This document shows positions 1-7,755 of a stretch of DNA of 64,000 nucleotides, in pieces. Under the pieces are notes generated by a model. That model searched no databases. It was not told the origin of the DNA and saw only the letters and a program-made list of their open reading frames with translations. The position numbers and the translations under genes were made by a program. Origin of the DNA: Flagellimonas pacifica (GTDB lineage: Bacteria; Bacteroidota; Bacteroidia; Flavobacteriales; Flavobacteriaceae); assembly GCF_900215465.1 (NCBI RefSeq), contig NZ_OBEH01000006.1:186001-250000 (forward strand), in the 5' to 3' direction. The first letter of the stretch is position 1. Each line of letters starts with the position of its first letter.

Positions 1-1
1 A

Positions 2-523
2 AAGTGGATTTGGTATGATGGCCCTGGAATGCCCCCTGCCCATGAAGATTTAGTGCTTCCTGGGGCCAAAAGCGCCGCCAAGAACAAAAAATCCGCAGCC
101 AAAACCGATATTTCCTTGGATGCTGGCGTAGCTGCAGAGGGCCAATTACCAGAACAGGGAGCAATGTTCATTGGGACAAAGGGACGCCTGCTCTTGCCAC
201 ATTTTATGCAGTTGCCAAGAAAAATTGTACGTGGCAAATATGTGGACATTTCCAAAGATATTGCCAAGCACAATCTGGGAGAACCTGTTAGAAATTATAA
301 TAGCGAGGGACCCAAGCACTATCACCAATTTATTGATGCCTGTTTGGGCAAGGACAAATGTACAGCTCCTTTTGAATATGCCGCACGTTTGACCGAAACC
401 ATTCTATTGGGCGTTATAGCGGGTCGTTTTCCCAATCAAACCCTACATTGGGATAGTGAAAAGGCAAGATTTGCCGAAGAAGAAGCTAATCAATATTTGG
501 AGGGGGAATATAGAAAGTTCTAG
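2..523 (+). CDS. Gfo/Idh/MocA family oxidoreductase, C-terminal part (5' end outside window)
   Basis: The reading frame is open from the first bases of the window, so only the last ~173 residues are seen. The opening residues KWIWYDGPGMPP match the (W)YDGG-x-PP stretch in the C-terminal half of secreted, NAD(P)-dependent Gfo/Idh/MocA oxidoreductases of Bacteroidetes. The end (LTETILLGVIAGRFPNQTLHWD, then a short EYRKF tail) is also typical: a helix that closes the beta-sheet dimerisation domain. The N-terminal Rossmann fold and any Tat/Sec signal would lie upstream and cannot be checked. These enzymes usually oxidise or epimerise sugars or inositols; the substrate cannot be told from this fragment. 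The gene is followed by a strong terminator. Confidence 0.85.
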   Translation, partial: KWIWYDGPGMPPAHEDLVLPGAKSAAKNKKSAAKTDISLDAGVAAEGQLPEQGAMFIGTKGRLLLPHFMQLPRKIVRGKYVDISKDIAKHNLGEPVRNYNSEGPKHYHQFIDACLGKDKCTAPFEYAARLTETILLGVIAGRFPNQTLHWDSEKARFAEEEANQYLEGEYRKF

Positions 524-549
524 TTCATCCTTCTTAATGGATAATTTGA

Positions 550-583
550 AAATCCCAACTACTTTTGGTAGTTGGGATTTTTT
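550..583. terminator. Bidirectional intrinsic terminator
   Basis: A 13-bp perfect stem (AAATCCCAACTAC / GTAGTTGGGATTT) with a TTTTG loop is followed by a T run on the plus strand and preceded by A residues, so it can also act on the minus strand. It sits between the convergent oxidoreductase and alpha/beta hydrolase genes and probably ends both. Confidence 0.9.
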
Positions 584-600
584 ATAAGTGTGTATAAAGC

Positions 601-1440
601 TTAAGCTCGCAAAAATGAAATGATTTGGTCGTTGACCTCTTCTTGATGCATGGAATGTCCTAATCCTTCAGTGGTGAACAGTTGACTTCCCTTCCAATTA
701 GCATGAACTTGTTCAGATGCATGGTATGGGGCAACTATATCCAATTTATCATGAAACAACAGTCCTTTTTTAGTATTTGATTTTACAAATTTTGAAGTTG
801 AAAATTCATGAATTTTGAACCCAAATCTATTAAGGATATAATCGTCTAGAATATCCATAAACCGATTATTGAACTTTAAAAGGTCTTGGTAATGGTTCAT
901 AAGCTCATAAAATTCCGAAGGAGCACCAATAACTACCATTTTATCCACCCCTGGATTCGGATTTTTATATTCGTTATAAAGCAATGTCATTCCACCTACC
1001 GAATGACCTACCAGATATTTTGGGTTGTATTTTTTAATCATATGGTGCAGGGCTTCTTCATATAGCGGCACATACAAAAGTTTTCCAGTGGAATGGCCAT
1101 GTGATGGGGCATCAAAGGCAACAATATTGAAATCTGCCTCTTGGAGTTTCTTAATCAAGTTTCGCCAACGGAAAGTATTACTCTCCCAGCCATGGACCAA
1201 AAGCACGGTTTCCTTTTTGCCCGGCCAATGGTAAGATTGCAGTTCATGCCCGGCAACATGTTCTACATCGTTCTTGCCTTGCTCTAGAAAATTGACCTGT
1301 TGTGGTTTTACTTTACCTCTCCTAACTGTACAAAACAAATTAAAGGCCTTATGGGCAGCTTTCTTTGGTGCAAAAAGAGAATAGAGGTTAAAGTGTTGAC
1401 CGTAAGCAAGCGGGAGGATTTTGGTGAGCAGTTTTTTCAT
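601..1440 (-). CDS. Alpha/beta hydrolase
   Basis: A 279-residue alpha/beta-hydrolase fold protein. The oxyanion-hole region VLLVHGWESN lies near residue 80, the nucleophile elbow GHSVGG (Ser) near residue 146, and a C-terminal GLGHSMH (catalytic His) near residue 263; a LLFHDKLDIVAP stretch supplies the likely acid. The N-terminus is basic and has no clear signal peptide, so it is probably cytoplasmic. The substrate is unknown. It is divergent from an HxlR-type regulator, and an inverted repeat lies 3 bases upstream of its start codon, so it is likely the regulator's target. HxlR proteins often answer to electrophiles or quinones, so a detoxifying esterase role is possible but is only inference. 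Confidence 0.85.
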   Translation of the reverse strand: MKKLLTKILPLAYGQHFNLYSLFAPKKAAHKAFNLFCTVRRGKVKPQQVNFLEQGKNDVEHVAGHELQSYHWPGKKETVLLVHGWESNTFRWRNLIKKLQEADFNIVAFDAPSHGHSTGKLLYVPLYEEALHHMIKKYNPKYLVGHSVGGMTLLYNEYKNPNPGVDKMVVIGAPSEFYELMNHYQDLLKFNNRFMDILDDYILNRFGFKIHEFSTSKFVKSNTKKGLLFHDKLDIVAPYHASEQVHANWKGSQLFTTEGLGHSMHQEEVNDQIISFLRA

Positions 1441-1443
1441 ATG

Positions 1444-1458
1444 GTTACTTTTTGTAAC
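1444..1458. promoter_or_regulatory. Inverted repeat, candidate HxlR operator
   Basis: GTTAC-TTTTT-GTAAC is a perfect 5-bp dyad directly upstream of the hydrolase start codon, inside its predicted 5' leader. The placement between a divergent HxlR-family gene and the hydrolase suggests an operator. The binding assignment is inference. Confidence 0.5.
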
Positions 1459-1476
1459 TTACTCTTTATTTGAAAC

Positions 1477-1484
1477 CAAAATTA
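1477..1484 (-). promoter_or_regulatory. Candidate -7 promoter element of the alpha/beta hydrolase
   Basis: On the minus strand this reads TAATTTTG, matching the Bacteroidetes -7 consensus TAnnTTTG. It would place the transcript start about 30 bases before the hydrolase start, so that the GTTAC/GTAAC repeat falls in the leader. No good TTG -33 element is seen at the expected distance. Confidence 0.35.
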
Positions 1485-1537
1485 CACATTCATTTTAGAA
1501 GAAAAAAGAGGTCACTTTATCAAAACCAAGTATAAAT

Positions 1538-1960
1538 ATGGAAACTATTACTGATAATCAGCAAGTTAGAACGGCAAAAAAGTTGCAAAAAATGTTTGGG
1601 CATATTGATTATAAGAACCCTCCAGAGTTATGTCCTGTTCGGGATGTGATGTCCGTTGCTTCTGATCAATGGAGCACATTGATTATCCTCTGGCTGGGCT
1701 TTTTTCCTGTACTACGTTTCAATAAATTGAAAAAATTTGTTTACGGTATTTCAAATAAGGTGTTGAGCCAGCGCTTAAAGGTTTTGGAAGCAGATGGGTA
1801 TATCACTAGAACAGCCTATCCTGAGGTACCAATTAGAGTGGAGTACAGTCTTACCGATTTTGGGCAATCATACGTTGAACGACTTTTAGAATTGACGGAA
1901 TGGATGCAGACAAATAGCCCAAAAGTTTTAGCAAATCGAGAAAAGTATGGATTGCTTTAA
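1538..1960 (+). CDS. HxlR family transcriptional regulator
   Basis: A 140-residue winged-helix protein of the HxlR family. The family marks are a Cys near the N-terminus (PPELCPVRDVM), then DQWSTLIILWL, the recognition-helix stretch FNKLKKFVYGISNKVLSQRLKVLE, and the wing DGYITRTAYPEVPIRVEYSLTDFGQS. The single N-terminal Cys is the residue used for thiol-based sensing in characterised members such as YodB and HypR; whether it works so here is unknown. It is divergent from the alpha/beta hydrolase, with about 100 bases between, and likely controls that gene and itself. Confidence 0.92.
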   Translation: METITDNQQVRTAKKLQKMFGHIDYKNPPELCPVRDVMSVASDQWSTLIILWLGFFPVLRFNKLKKFVYGISNKVLSQRLKVLEADGYITRTAYPEVPIRVEYSLTDFGQSYVERLLELTEWMQTNSPKVLANREKYGLL

Positions 1961-2165
1961 ATTCTAGGCTTAGTTAGGGACGTTTAACATTTTTTTTTGA
2001 TGTAAACGATATACCGTTCTTGATTTTTGTTCAATTAACCCAATGGAACAATGAAATCAGGTTTAATTGTTAAGCTTTCTTTAAAAACATATAGACTCAT
2101 TTTTTTGATTGTCAGTTTCTATAATTTTAAGGAAAATTCTTACAAATTTATTAAATCAAAAACTT

Positions 2166-2576
2166 ATGAAAACAATTAAAAAAGTAATGACAGTAGCGAT
2201 AGTGCTATCTTTATCGCTGGTTATCTATGCTCAAGACATGGCAAAGAGCAAGTTGGATTTGAAGAGTGATATTGAGTATTCAGAAAACACCAAGAATGCT
2301 GAGATAGAGTCTAATGTTGCTATGGGGCCATTTCGTATGACGTGGTGTGGGACCGGGCCTTCTGGTCAGATTGAAGCCGGAGCTCAGTTTGGCTCTCCTC
2401 CTTATACTTGGACTATACCAAGTAATTGGAGTATGCAATCAACCTTCGGTGGATTTGTTAACATTACAACTGATTGTAGTTCTGGAACCATAACTGTTAC
2501 CGATTCAAATGGAGCTTCGCTTTCTGCTTTAGTGCCAGCTGGTTGTAGTGATCATGGTTGTGGTGATGGTTCTTAG
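2166..2576 (+). CDS. Small secreted Cys-containing protein, unknown function
   Basis: A 136-residue protein starting MKTIKKVMTVAIVLSLSLVIYAQ, a Sec signal peptide with the A-Q cleavage end common in flavobacteria; this start is preferred over an in-frame start 57 bases upstream because it begins the signal. The mature part has four or five Cys residues and a segment (GSPPYTWTIPSNW ... ITVTDSNGASLSALVPAGC) that resembles one SprB-like or Ig-like beta-repeat, where PYTW and a later VTD-NG pair recur. It ends in CSDHGCGDGS. It stands alone with its own terminator. No family was recognised. Confidence 0.65.
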   Translation: MKTIKKVMTVAIVLSLSLVIYAQDMAKSKLDLKSDIEYSENTKNAEIESNVAMGPFRMTWCGTGPSGQIEAGAQFGSPPYTWTIPSNWSMQSTFGGFVNITTDCSSGTITVTDSNGASLSALVPAGCSDHGCGDGS

Positions 2577-2617
2577 TACAATATTCTGAATTGAACTTTT
2601 TAAGATTGAAAAACACT

Positions 2618-2650
2618 ACCAGGATGCACTGTTGTATCCTGGTCTTTTTT
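2618..2650 (+). terminator. Intrinsic terminator of the small secreted protein gene
   Basis: Stem ACCAGGAT / ATCCTGGT (8 bp, perfect) with a 10-base loop is followed by CTTTTTT. It lies 41 bases after the stop codon. Confidence 0.85.
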
Positions 2651-2686
2651 AATCAGGAAGGCTCAATTATATGATTAAAACAAAGA

Positions 2687-3217
2687 TTACTCCCACCCTA
2701 ACATTAAATACTTGATTTTGGCCGTTGGAGGTATTTGAACGGCCTCAATTTTAGAGGAAGTATACCGCAAATTGGATGGCAATTCTTCTTTGTCAATAGT
2801 AAAATAAAGATTGCTCTGTTTTGGAAATATCACAACACTGTTAAGCGTAGTCACTATTTTCTTGATTGAATAGTTTTCTTGTACATCCCTAAAAGTACTG
2901 TACAAACTAATTCCTGTGCTGGTTTTGTAACGAGGATCAAACACTCGAATGTTTCCAATAGTTGGAATACTATCAGAACCAGGAGTGAATGTCAACAAGT
3001 GTTTTCCGCCTTTTTCGTAAACCTGTATTTTTCCTGTTTTAAAATTGACCGAATCCATTACAATGGAATCTTGGGTAAAAATTGTTTCTAAATCTGCTAC
3101 AGTGGTGGTTTCCAAAAGAGGGCCAACAGAATTTTCGGTAATTAAAAATGTGGTGTCTTTTTTTGCGCAACCTATAATAAGTATACAAACACTAAGGGCA
3201 AAACCTATCTTCTTCAT
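2687..3217 (-). CDS. Lipoprotein, unknown function
   Basis: A protein of about 176 residues with a lipoprotein signal (MKKIGFALSVCILIIGCAKK; lipobox LIIGC). A second ATG two codons upstream is equally usable. The mature part is mainly predicted beta-strand with no Cys and no recognised domain. It ends 36 bases after the preceding terminator and starts 14 bases downstream of the HerA-like ATPase gene, so the two are probably co-transcribed. The role is unknown. Confidence 0.7.
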   Translation of the reverse strand: MKKIGFALSVCILIIGCAKKDTTFLITENSVGPLLETTTVADLETIFTQDSIVMDSVNFKTGKIQVYEKGGKHLLTFTPGSDSIPTIGNIRVFDPRYKTSTGISLYSTFRDVQENYSIKKIVTTLNSVVIFPKQSNLYFTIDKEELPSNLRYTSSKIEAVQIPPTAKIKYLMLGWE

Positions 3218-3230
3218 AAACATATAACTA

Positions 3231-4754
3231 TTATCTAATAACCTTTTTTAATACGCCAAGTACCCCGCGAATGAATGTGGCACTTGTCAATACCTTTACT
3301 ACGGGATTCATACGAGTGCTTCGTCTGGAAGAAGAGCTTCTTCTTGATGATGTTTTACGTTTCTGTTCTCGCTCTTTTTCTTTTTCTGCTTCTTTTTCTG
3401 CTTTTTCAATTTTTTCGTTCAAGATTTCATAGGCACTTTCACGGTCTATTTCATCGTTGTATTTTTTTATGAGTTTTGATTTACCCAATGCTTCGTTAAG
3501 CTCAGTATCTGTCAAAACATCCATACGACTCATAGGTGCCCGAAGTAAGGTGGCGGCCAAAGGGGTAGGCCTTCCTTTTTCATCCAAAGCAGAGATCAAA
3601 GCCTCACCAATACCTAATGATGTGAGTACTTCCTTGGTATCATAAAATTCAGAATCCGGATAGTTTTCTGCTGTCAATTTTATGGCTTTTCTGTCTTTTG
3701 CGGTAAATGCCCTTAGGGCATGTTGTACTTTTAAACCCAATTGTGCCAATACATCATCTGGAACATCTGTTGGGTTCTGGGTCACAAAATAGAGTCCAAT
3801 ACCCTTGGAACGAATCAATTTTACAATACTTTCTATCTGATCTAGTAAAGCTTTGGATGCTTCTTTGAAAATCAAATGGGCCTCATCAATAAACAGAATC
3901 AATTCTGGTCTGTCACTATCACCCTGTTCAGGAAATGTAGCATATATTTCTGCCAAAAGGCTCAACATAAAAGTAGAAAACAACTTTGGACGGTCCTGAA
4001 TATCGGTCAATCTAATAATATTGATATAACCCCTTCCGTTTTCATCAATTCTGACCAAATCATCAACTTCAAAAGACTTTTCACCAAAAAAAAGATCTGC
4101 GCCCTGTTGTTCCAATTCAATAATTTTCCTCAATATAGTTCCCGTAGAACTAGTAGAAATTCGACCATATTCCTCCTGAAACTCTTTTTTGCCCTCTCCG
4201 GTCGCATATTGCAATACTTTTTTGAAGTCTTTTAAATCCAGCAAAGGAAGTTTGTTATCATCACAATATTTGAACACTACGGCAACAATGCCCTCTTGGG
4301 TAACTGAAAGGTCTAATATTCTTGACAGCAAAACAGGTCCAAATTCTGAAACAGTTGCTCTCAATCGCACCCCATCTTGTTCCGAAAGCGATAAGATCTC
4401 CACAGGAAAACCTTTTGCTTCAAAGGGCAACCCAATTTTTTCGTGGCGCTCATCAATTTTGGCATGCCCAGGACTGGGTTGTGCAATGCCACTAAGGTCA
4501 CCTTTGAGGTCCATAAGCAAAACAGGAATACCTTTATCCGAAAGATTCTCAGCTATAACCTGGAGTGTCTTGGTTTTTCCTGTACCTGTGGCACCTGCAA
4601 TAAGCCCATGTCTGTTAAGTGTTTTTAAAGGAACCTTAACAAACGCATTGGTCACAGCCTCTCCATTAAACATTCCGGCGCCCATGGTAATGTAATCACC
4701 TTTGGTGGTATAGCCTTTTTCAATATTTTCAAAGAATTTTTCGGTAGTGCTCAT
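3231..4754 (-). CDS. HerA-like ATPase, DUF853 family
   Basis: About 507 residues. Walker A is GATGTGKT near residue 57 and Walker B is LILFIDEAHLIF near residue 285, followed by a sensor/finger stretch GLYFVTQNPTDVP. These are the marks of the DUF853 (YjgR-like) branch of the HerA/FtsK ATPases. The tail after residue ~440 is rich in Lys, Glu, Arg and Ser (EKAEKEAEKEKEREQKRK, then an SSRRSSSSRR run) and is probably disordered, then ends in a short hydrophobic segment. The start is the ATG giving MSTTEKF; an upstream TTG would add three residues. The family is widespread and its role is not established. Confidence 0.9.
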   Translation of the reverse strand: MSTTEKFFENIEKGYTTKGDYITMGAGMFNGEAVTNAFVKVPLKTLNRHGLIAGATGTGKTKTLQVIAENLSDKGIPVLLMDLKGDLSGIAQPSPGHAKIDERHEKIGLPFEAKGFPVEILSLSEQDGVRLRATVSEFGPVLLSRILDLSVTQEGIVAVVFKYCDDNKLPLLDLKDFKKVLQYATGEGKKEFQEEYGRISTSSTGTILRKIIELEQQGADLFFGEKSFEVDDLVRIDENGRGYINIIRLTDIQDRPKLFSTFMLSLLAEIYATFPEQGDSDRPELILFIDEAHLIFKEASKALLDQIESIVKLIRSKGIGLYFVTQNPTDVPDDVLAQLGLKVQHALRAFTAKDRKAIKLTAENYPDSEFYDTKEVLTSLGIGEALISALDEKGRPTPLAATLLRAPMSRMDVLTDTELNEALGKSKLIKKYNDEIDRESAYEILNEKIEKAEKEAEKEKEREQKRKTSSRRSSSSRRSTRMNPVVKVLTSATFIRGVLGVLKKVIR

Positions 4755-4829
4755 GAAATTCAATTTCGGATAAAAATAGGGTAATTTTAAGCAATTCTGA
4801 AAACTGTATCAAGAAACAAGAGGTGAACC

Positions 4830-4863
4830 TTGTGAGGTAATCCAACCATCCAACGTATCTTTG
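4830..4863 (+). promoter_or_regulatory. Promoter of queE, near-leaderless
   Basis: A TTG (-33) and TATCTTTG (-7, TAnnTTTG) are separated by 23 bases. The -7 box ends only 4 bases before the queE ATG, so the transcript start is expected at or next to the start codon. Confidence 0.5.
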
Positions 4864-4867
4864 CGTC

Positions 4868-5500
4868 ATGGTTTTAGAACAGGTCAAAGATTTGGTAGAA
4901 AAAGGACAGATGCTTCCTTTAATGGAGGAGTTTTATACCATTCAAGGAGAAGGTTACCATAAAGGAACTGCTGCCTATTTTGTTCGTATTGGTGGGTGCG
5001 ATGTGGGATGTCATTGGTGTGATGTGAAAGAAAGTTGGGATGCAGAAACACATCCACCTACAGATATTAAAAAGATTGTTGCCAATGCCGCCAAGTATTC
5101 CAACACCATTGTAATTACAGGTGGTGAGCCGCTAATGTGGGACATGGCCCCCCTTACTTCGGGTTTAAAGACTAAAAATCTGCATACCCATATTGAAACT
5201 TCAGGAGCGTACCCTTTAACTGGAACCTGGGATTGGATTTGTTTGTCGCCAAAGAAAAATAAACTTCCAACGGAAGAAATCTATGATGTAGCAAGTGAAT
5301 TAAAGGTAATCGTATATAACAAACATGATTTTGTCTTTGCAGAGGAACAAGCGGCCAAAGTCAATGAAAATTGTATTCTATATCTACAACCTGAATGGAG
5401 TGTTCGGGAAAAAATGATTCCTTTAATTGTGGATTATGTGATGCAGAATCCCAAATGGATCGTGTCTTTACAAACTCATAAATATTTGAATATTCCCTAA
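4868..5500 (+). CDS. queE: 7-carboxy-7-deazaguanine synthase (QueE)
   Basis: A 210-residue radical SAM enzyme. It turns 6-carboxy-tetrahydropterin into 7-carboxy-7-deazaguanine, the step that builds the deazapurine ring on the way to preQ0 and queuosine in tRNA. The N-terminal PLMEEFYTIQGEGYHKGTAA is the family's substrate-binding start (QGEG), followed by the iron-sulfur motif CDVGCHWC (C-x3-C-x2-C) near residue 43, and ITGGEPLM for SAM binding. The C-terminal QTHKYLNIP is also typical. The length fits the family. No other queuosine genes are next to it; its neighbours are convergent or divergent. Confidence 0.95.
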   Translation: MVLEQVKDLVEKGQMLPLMEEFYTIQGEGYHKGTAAYFVRIGGCDVGCHWCDVKESWDAETHPPTDIKKIVANAAKYSNTIVITGGEPLMWDMAPLTSGLKTKNLHTHIETSGAYPLTGTWDWICLSPKKNKLPTEEIYDVASELKVIVYNKHDFVFAEEQAAKVNENCILYLQPEWSVREKMIPLIVDYVMQNPKWIVSLQTHKYLNIP

Positions 5501-5507
5501 TAAGAGG

Positions 5508-6404
5508 TTAACGCCCACCATTGCTCTGTAAGTCTAAAACGCATTCTGCATCCAAAGCAGGCATTGCGGAAAGCCCTTTTGAGGTTTTTTGTTCCAGTAA
5601 TTTCATAATGCCCATTCCAGGTAAGTTACATGCGGATTGTAGTACACTTTTTGAGGCCACCCTTGAATTCTTGTTTGTTCCCCCAAATTGTAACTCGGCC
5701 CTCATTAGACAGCCTTGAACATTACAATGGTTATTGCCAACTTCTTCATCATTTTCATTTGTTGTAGTGCCTTCATGATCATTAACAGATTGGGTACCTA
5801 AGTTGACCAATCCAAACAAATGCCCAAATTCATGGTGCAGTGTAGCTGATTCTACATCTGTAATAGATATGGAAGTACTTCTGTTTGCCAATAACCTAAC
5901 TGTAGATTCATAGATAACCATAGAGGTGTTTCTATATACTGCCCCCAATGTTACCAAACCTTCTTCTATGTTTTCTATATCGTCACCATCAGATGGAGCA
6001 TCAGCGAAATAGATATAGATGGCCAAGGTCTTTCCGTCATTGTAGGCAGTTCTATTTTCTTTTTCCAGTTCGTCAATCTCATCCAAGATTAAGGTTTCTT
6101 CATTTGGAGAAGACAGTTCTTTATAGGTAAATTCTATACTTTCCTTAAAAGTTCGCGCCTTAAGATAGTTCTCAAGGTTTGATATGGAAGTAGGAGTAGG
6201 TCTAAAGCCCGAAACATACGCTATTTCAATCAATAATTTATCAAAACTGGTATTTGAGAGTATGTCATTTGCTGAGGCACCTGTTGCAAGTAAGTTTGCA
6301 GATTTGTCTACATTTTGTGTGAGTGGTGCATCGTCAGAATCTTTAGAGCAGGCTAAAATCAGACCAAGACCAAGTAGTGAATAAAATATGATTTTCTTTT
6401 TCAT
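5508..6404 (-). CDS. Lipoprotein zinc metalloprotease
   Basis: A 298-residue protein with a lipoprotein signal (LLGLGLILACSKD). The active-site stretch HHEFGHLFGLVNLG near residue 189 gives HExxH, and the Asp-His-Glu about 20 residues later supplies a likely third ligand, as in metzincin-like peptidases. CLMRAEL after it resembles a Met-turn. Flavobacterial homologues are usually called membrane metalloproteases. It should be anchored to a membrane and face the periplasm or the cell surface. It converges with queE, with only 7 bases between stops. The substrate is unknown. Confidence 0.8.
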   Translation of the reverse strand: MKKKIIFYSLLGLGLILACSKDSDDAPLTQNVDKSANLLATGASANDILSNTSFDKLLIEIAYVSGFRPTPTSISNLENYLKARTFKESIEFTYKELSSPNEETLILDEIDELEKENRTAYNDGKTLAIYIYFADAPSDGDDIENIEEGLVTLGAVYRNTSMVIYESTVRLLANRSTSISITDVESATLHHEFGHLFGLVNLGTQSVNDHEGTTTNENDEEVGNNHCNVQGCLMRAELQFGGTNKNSRVASKSVLQSACNLPGMGIMKLLEQKTSKGLSAMPALDAECVLDLQSNGGR

Positions 6405-6445
6405 GATAAAATCTATTTAATGAGAACGATCAATACAATGTTCTA

Positions 6446-7156
6446 TTATTCTTTTACCGAAAGTTTGGCCAAATAGTCGTAATGTTCCCCTGACATTACA
6501 AGGTCACACTGTAAATTATTAGCTAAACAAGCATTTTGTAAGGTATTAAAATCTAAATAAAGCCAGTTGAAAGATTGACTTTTTTGTTGCTTGTATTCCA
6601 TGATGAAACTTACTTCTCCATAATAATTTCCATCGTTTGGAATCCAATACCCACCATCATCATCTTGATCAAACATGTAAATAATATCACTTGAATCCAA
6701 TAAAATTTGACCATTTGGGTTCAATAATGACTTTAAATGGTTTAGAAAAGCGTCCAAATTGATAAGTTTTCCAGCTAAGCCAATTCCATTCATTAATAAG
6801 AGAATAGTATCAAATTTTGAGGTGTCATAATCAAGAATAGGGCTATGCACTGTAGATTTAACGCCTCTTTCTTTACAAACTTCTATCGCCCCTTTAGAAC
6901 TATCCAATGCGGTTACCTTAAATTCTTTTTGTTGAAGATATAAGGAGTGGTTTCCGGTTCCACAACCTATATCCAAAACTTTTCCTTTGGTCAACTCCAA
7001 GGCTTTTTGCTCTAAAAGAGGCATATCATCAAAATTTCGGAACAAATAGGGAAGTGGGATGGTATCTTCTTCATCCAATGAAGAATAGGTTTTAATGTCC
7101 TCGGTATAATTTCCCGAGTTATAATCTAATAAGGCGTTTCCAAAAATATCCGACAT
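6446..7156 (-). CDS. Class I SAM-dependent methyltransferase
   Basis: About 236 residues. Motif I VLDIGCGTGNHSLYLQQ near residue 58 binds SAM; VTALDSSKGAIEVCK supplies the acidic residue that holds the ribose, and DTILLLMNGIGLAG is motif IV. The start chosen is the ATG for MSDIFGN; an upstream TTG would add seven residues. Near-identical architectures occur in small-molecule methyltransferases of the UbiE/COQ5 type, but the substrate cannot be named. It is divergent from the Cys-cluster protein gene. Confidence 0.88.
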   Translation of the reverse strand: MSDIFGNALLDYNSGNYTEDIKTYSSLDEEDTIPLPYLFRNFDDMPLLEQKALELTKGKVLDIGCGTGNHSLYLQQKEFKVTALDSSKGAIEVCKERGVKSTVHSPILDYDTSKFDTILLLMNGIGLAGKLINLDAFLNHLKSLLNPNGQILLDSSDIIYMFDQDDDGGYWIPNDGNYYGEVSFIMEYKQQKSQSFNWLYLDFNTLQNACLANNLQCDLVMSGEHYDYLAKLSVKE

Positions 7157-7239
7157 ATGTTTAACTAGATAGTGCAAAAATGGGACTTTAATTACGTATT
7201 AAGGTTTAAATGGAAACAGTTTTTTATGTTTGTTCATGT

Positions 7240-7734
7240 ATGGAAGAGGAATTAAAGGGGTTGCCCAAAAAAGCAAAGGAAAAGCATACAGAGAACAAGA
7301 AGTTTTTTGCGAAGCTCAAAAAAAGGCCACCAAAGAAATTGGATTATGTAATGCAGGAATTACACAAGGTGGAGTTTGAACAAACAGATTGTTTAACTTG
7401 TGCAAACTGTTGCAAAACTACGGGGCCACTTTTTACCAATGCGGATGTTGAGCGTATTGCCAAACACTTTAGGTTGAAGCCCTCACAATTCATCGATGAA
7501 TATTTAAGGGTTGATGAAGAGAATGATTATGTTTTGCAACAAGTGCCATGTACTTTTTTAGGAAGTGATAATTACTGCTCTATTTATGAGGTCAGGCCAA
7601 AAGCTTGTCGTGAATTTCCTCATACGGACCGAAAAAAGTTCCATCAAATTAGTAACCTTACCCTTAAAAATGTGGCTGTTTGCCCTGCCGCCTATAATAT
7701 TGTAGAAGAGATGAAAAAGAAAATAAAGCTATGA
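7240..7734 (+). CDS. YkgJ family cysteine cluster protein
   Basis: About 164 residues. The family's metal-binding cluster is visible: CLTCANCC near residue 54, then VPCTFLGSDNYCSIYEVRPKACREFP (spread Cys residues) and a last VAVCPAA. These Cys residues are thought to bind zinc or an iron-sulfur cluster. The N-terminal 45 residues are Lys-rich. The ATG giving MEEELKG is preferred; an ATG 30 bases upstream is also in frame. It is followed closely by the hydroxylase-like gene, which has its own -7 box. Confidence 0.88.
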   Translation: MEEELKGLPKKAKEKHTENKKFFAKLKKRPPKKLDYVMQELHKVEFEQTDCLTCANCCKTTGPLFTNADVERIAKHFRLKPSQFIDEYLRVDEENDYVLQQVPCTFLGSDNYCSIYEVRPKACREFPHTDRKKFHQISNLTLKNVAVCPAAYNIVEEMKKKIKL

Positions 7735-7742
7735 TGATTTCT

Positions 7743-7750
7743 TATATTTG
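7743..7750 (+). promoter_or_regulatory. -7 element of the sterol desaturase-like gene
   Basis: TATATTTG fits TAnnTTTG and ends 5 bases before the start codon, again predicting an almost leaderless transcript. No -33 TTG at the usual distance. Confidence 0.4.
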
Positions 7751-7755
7751 AGAGT

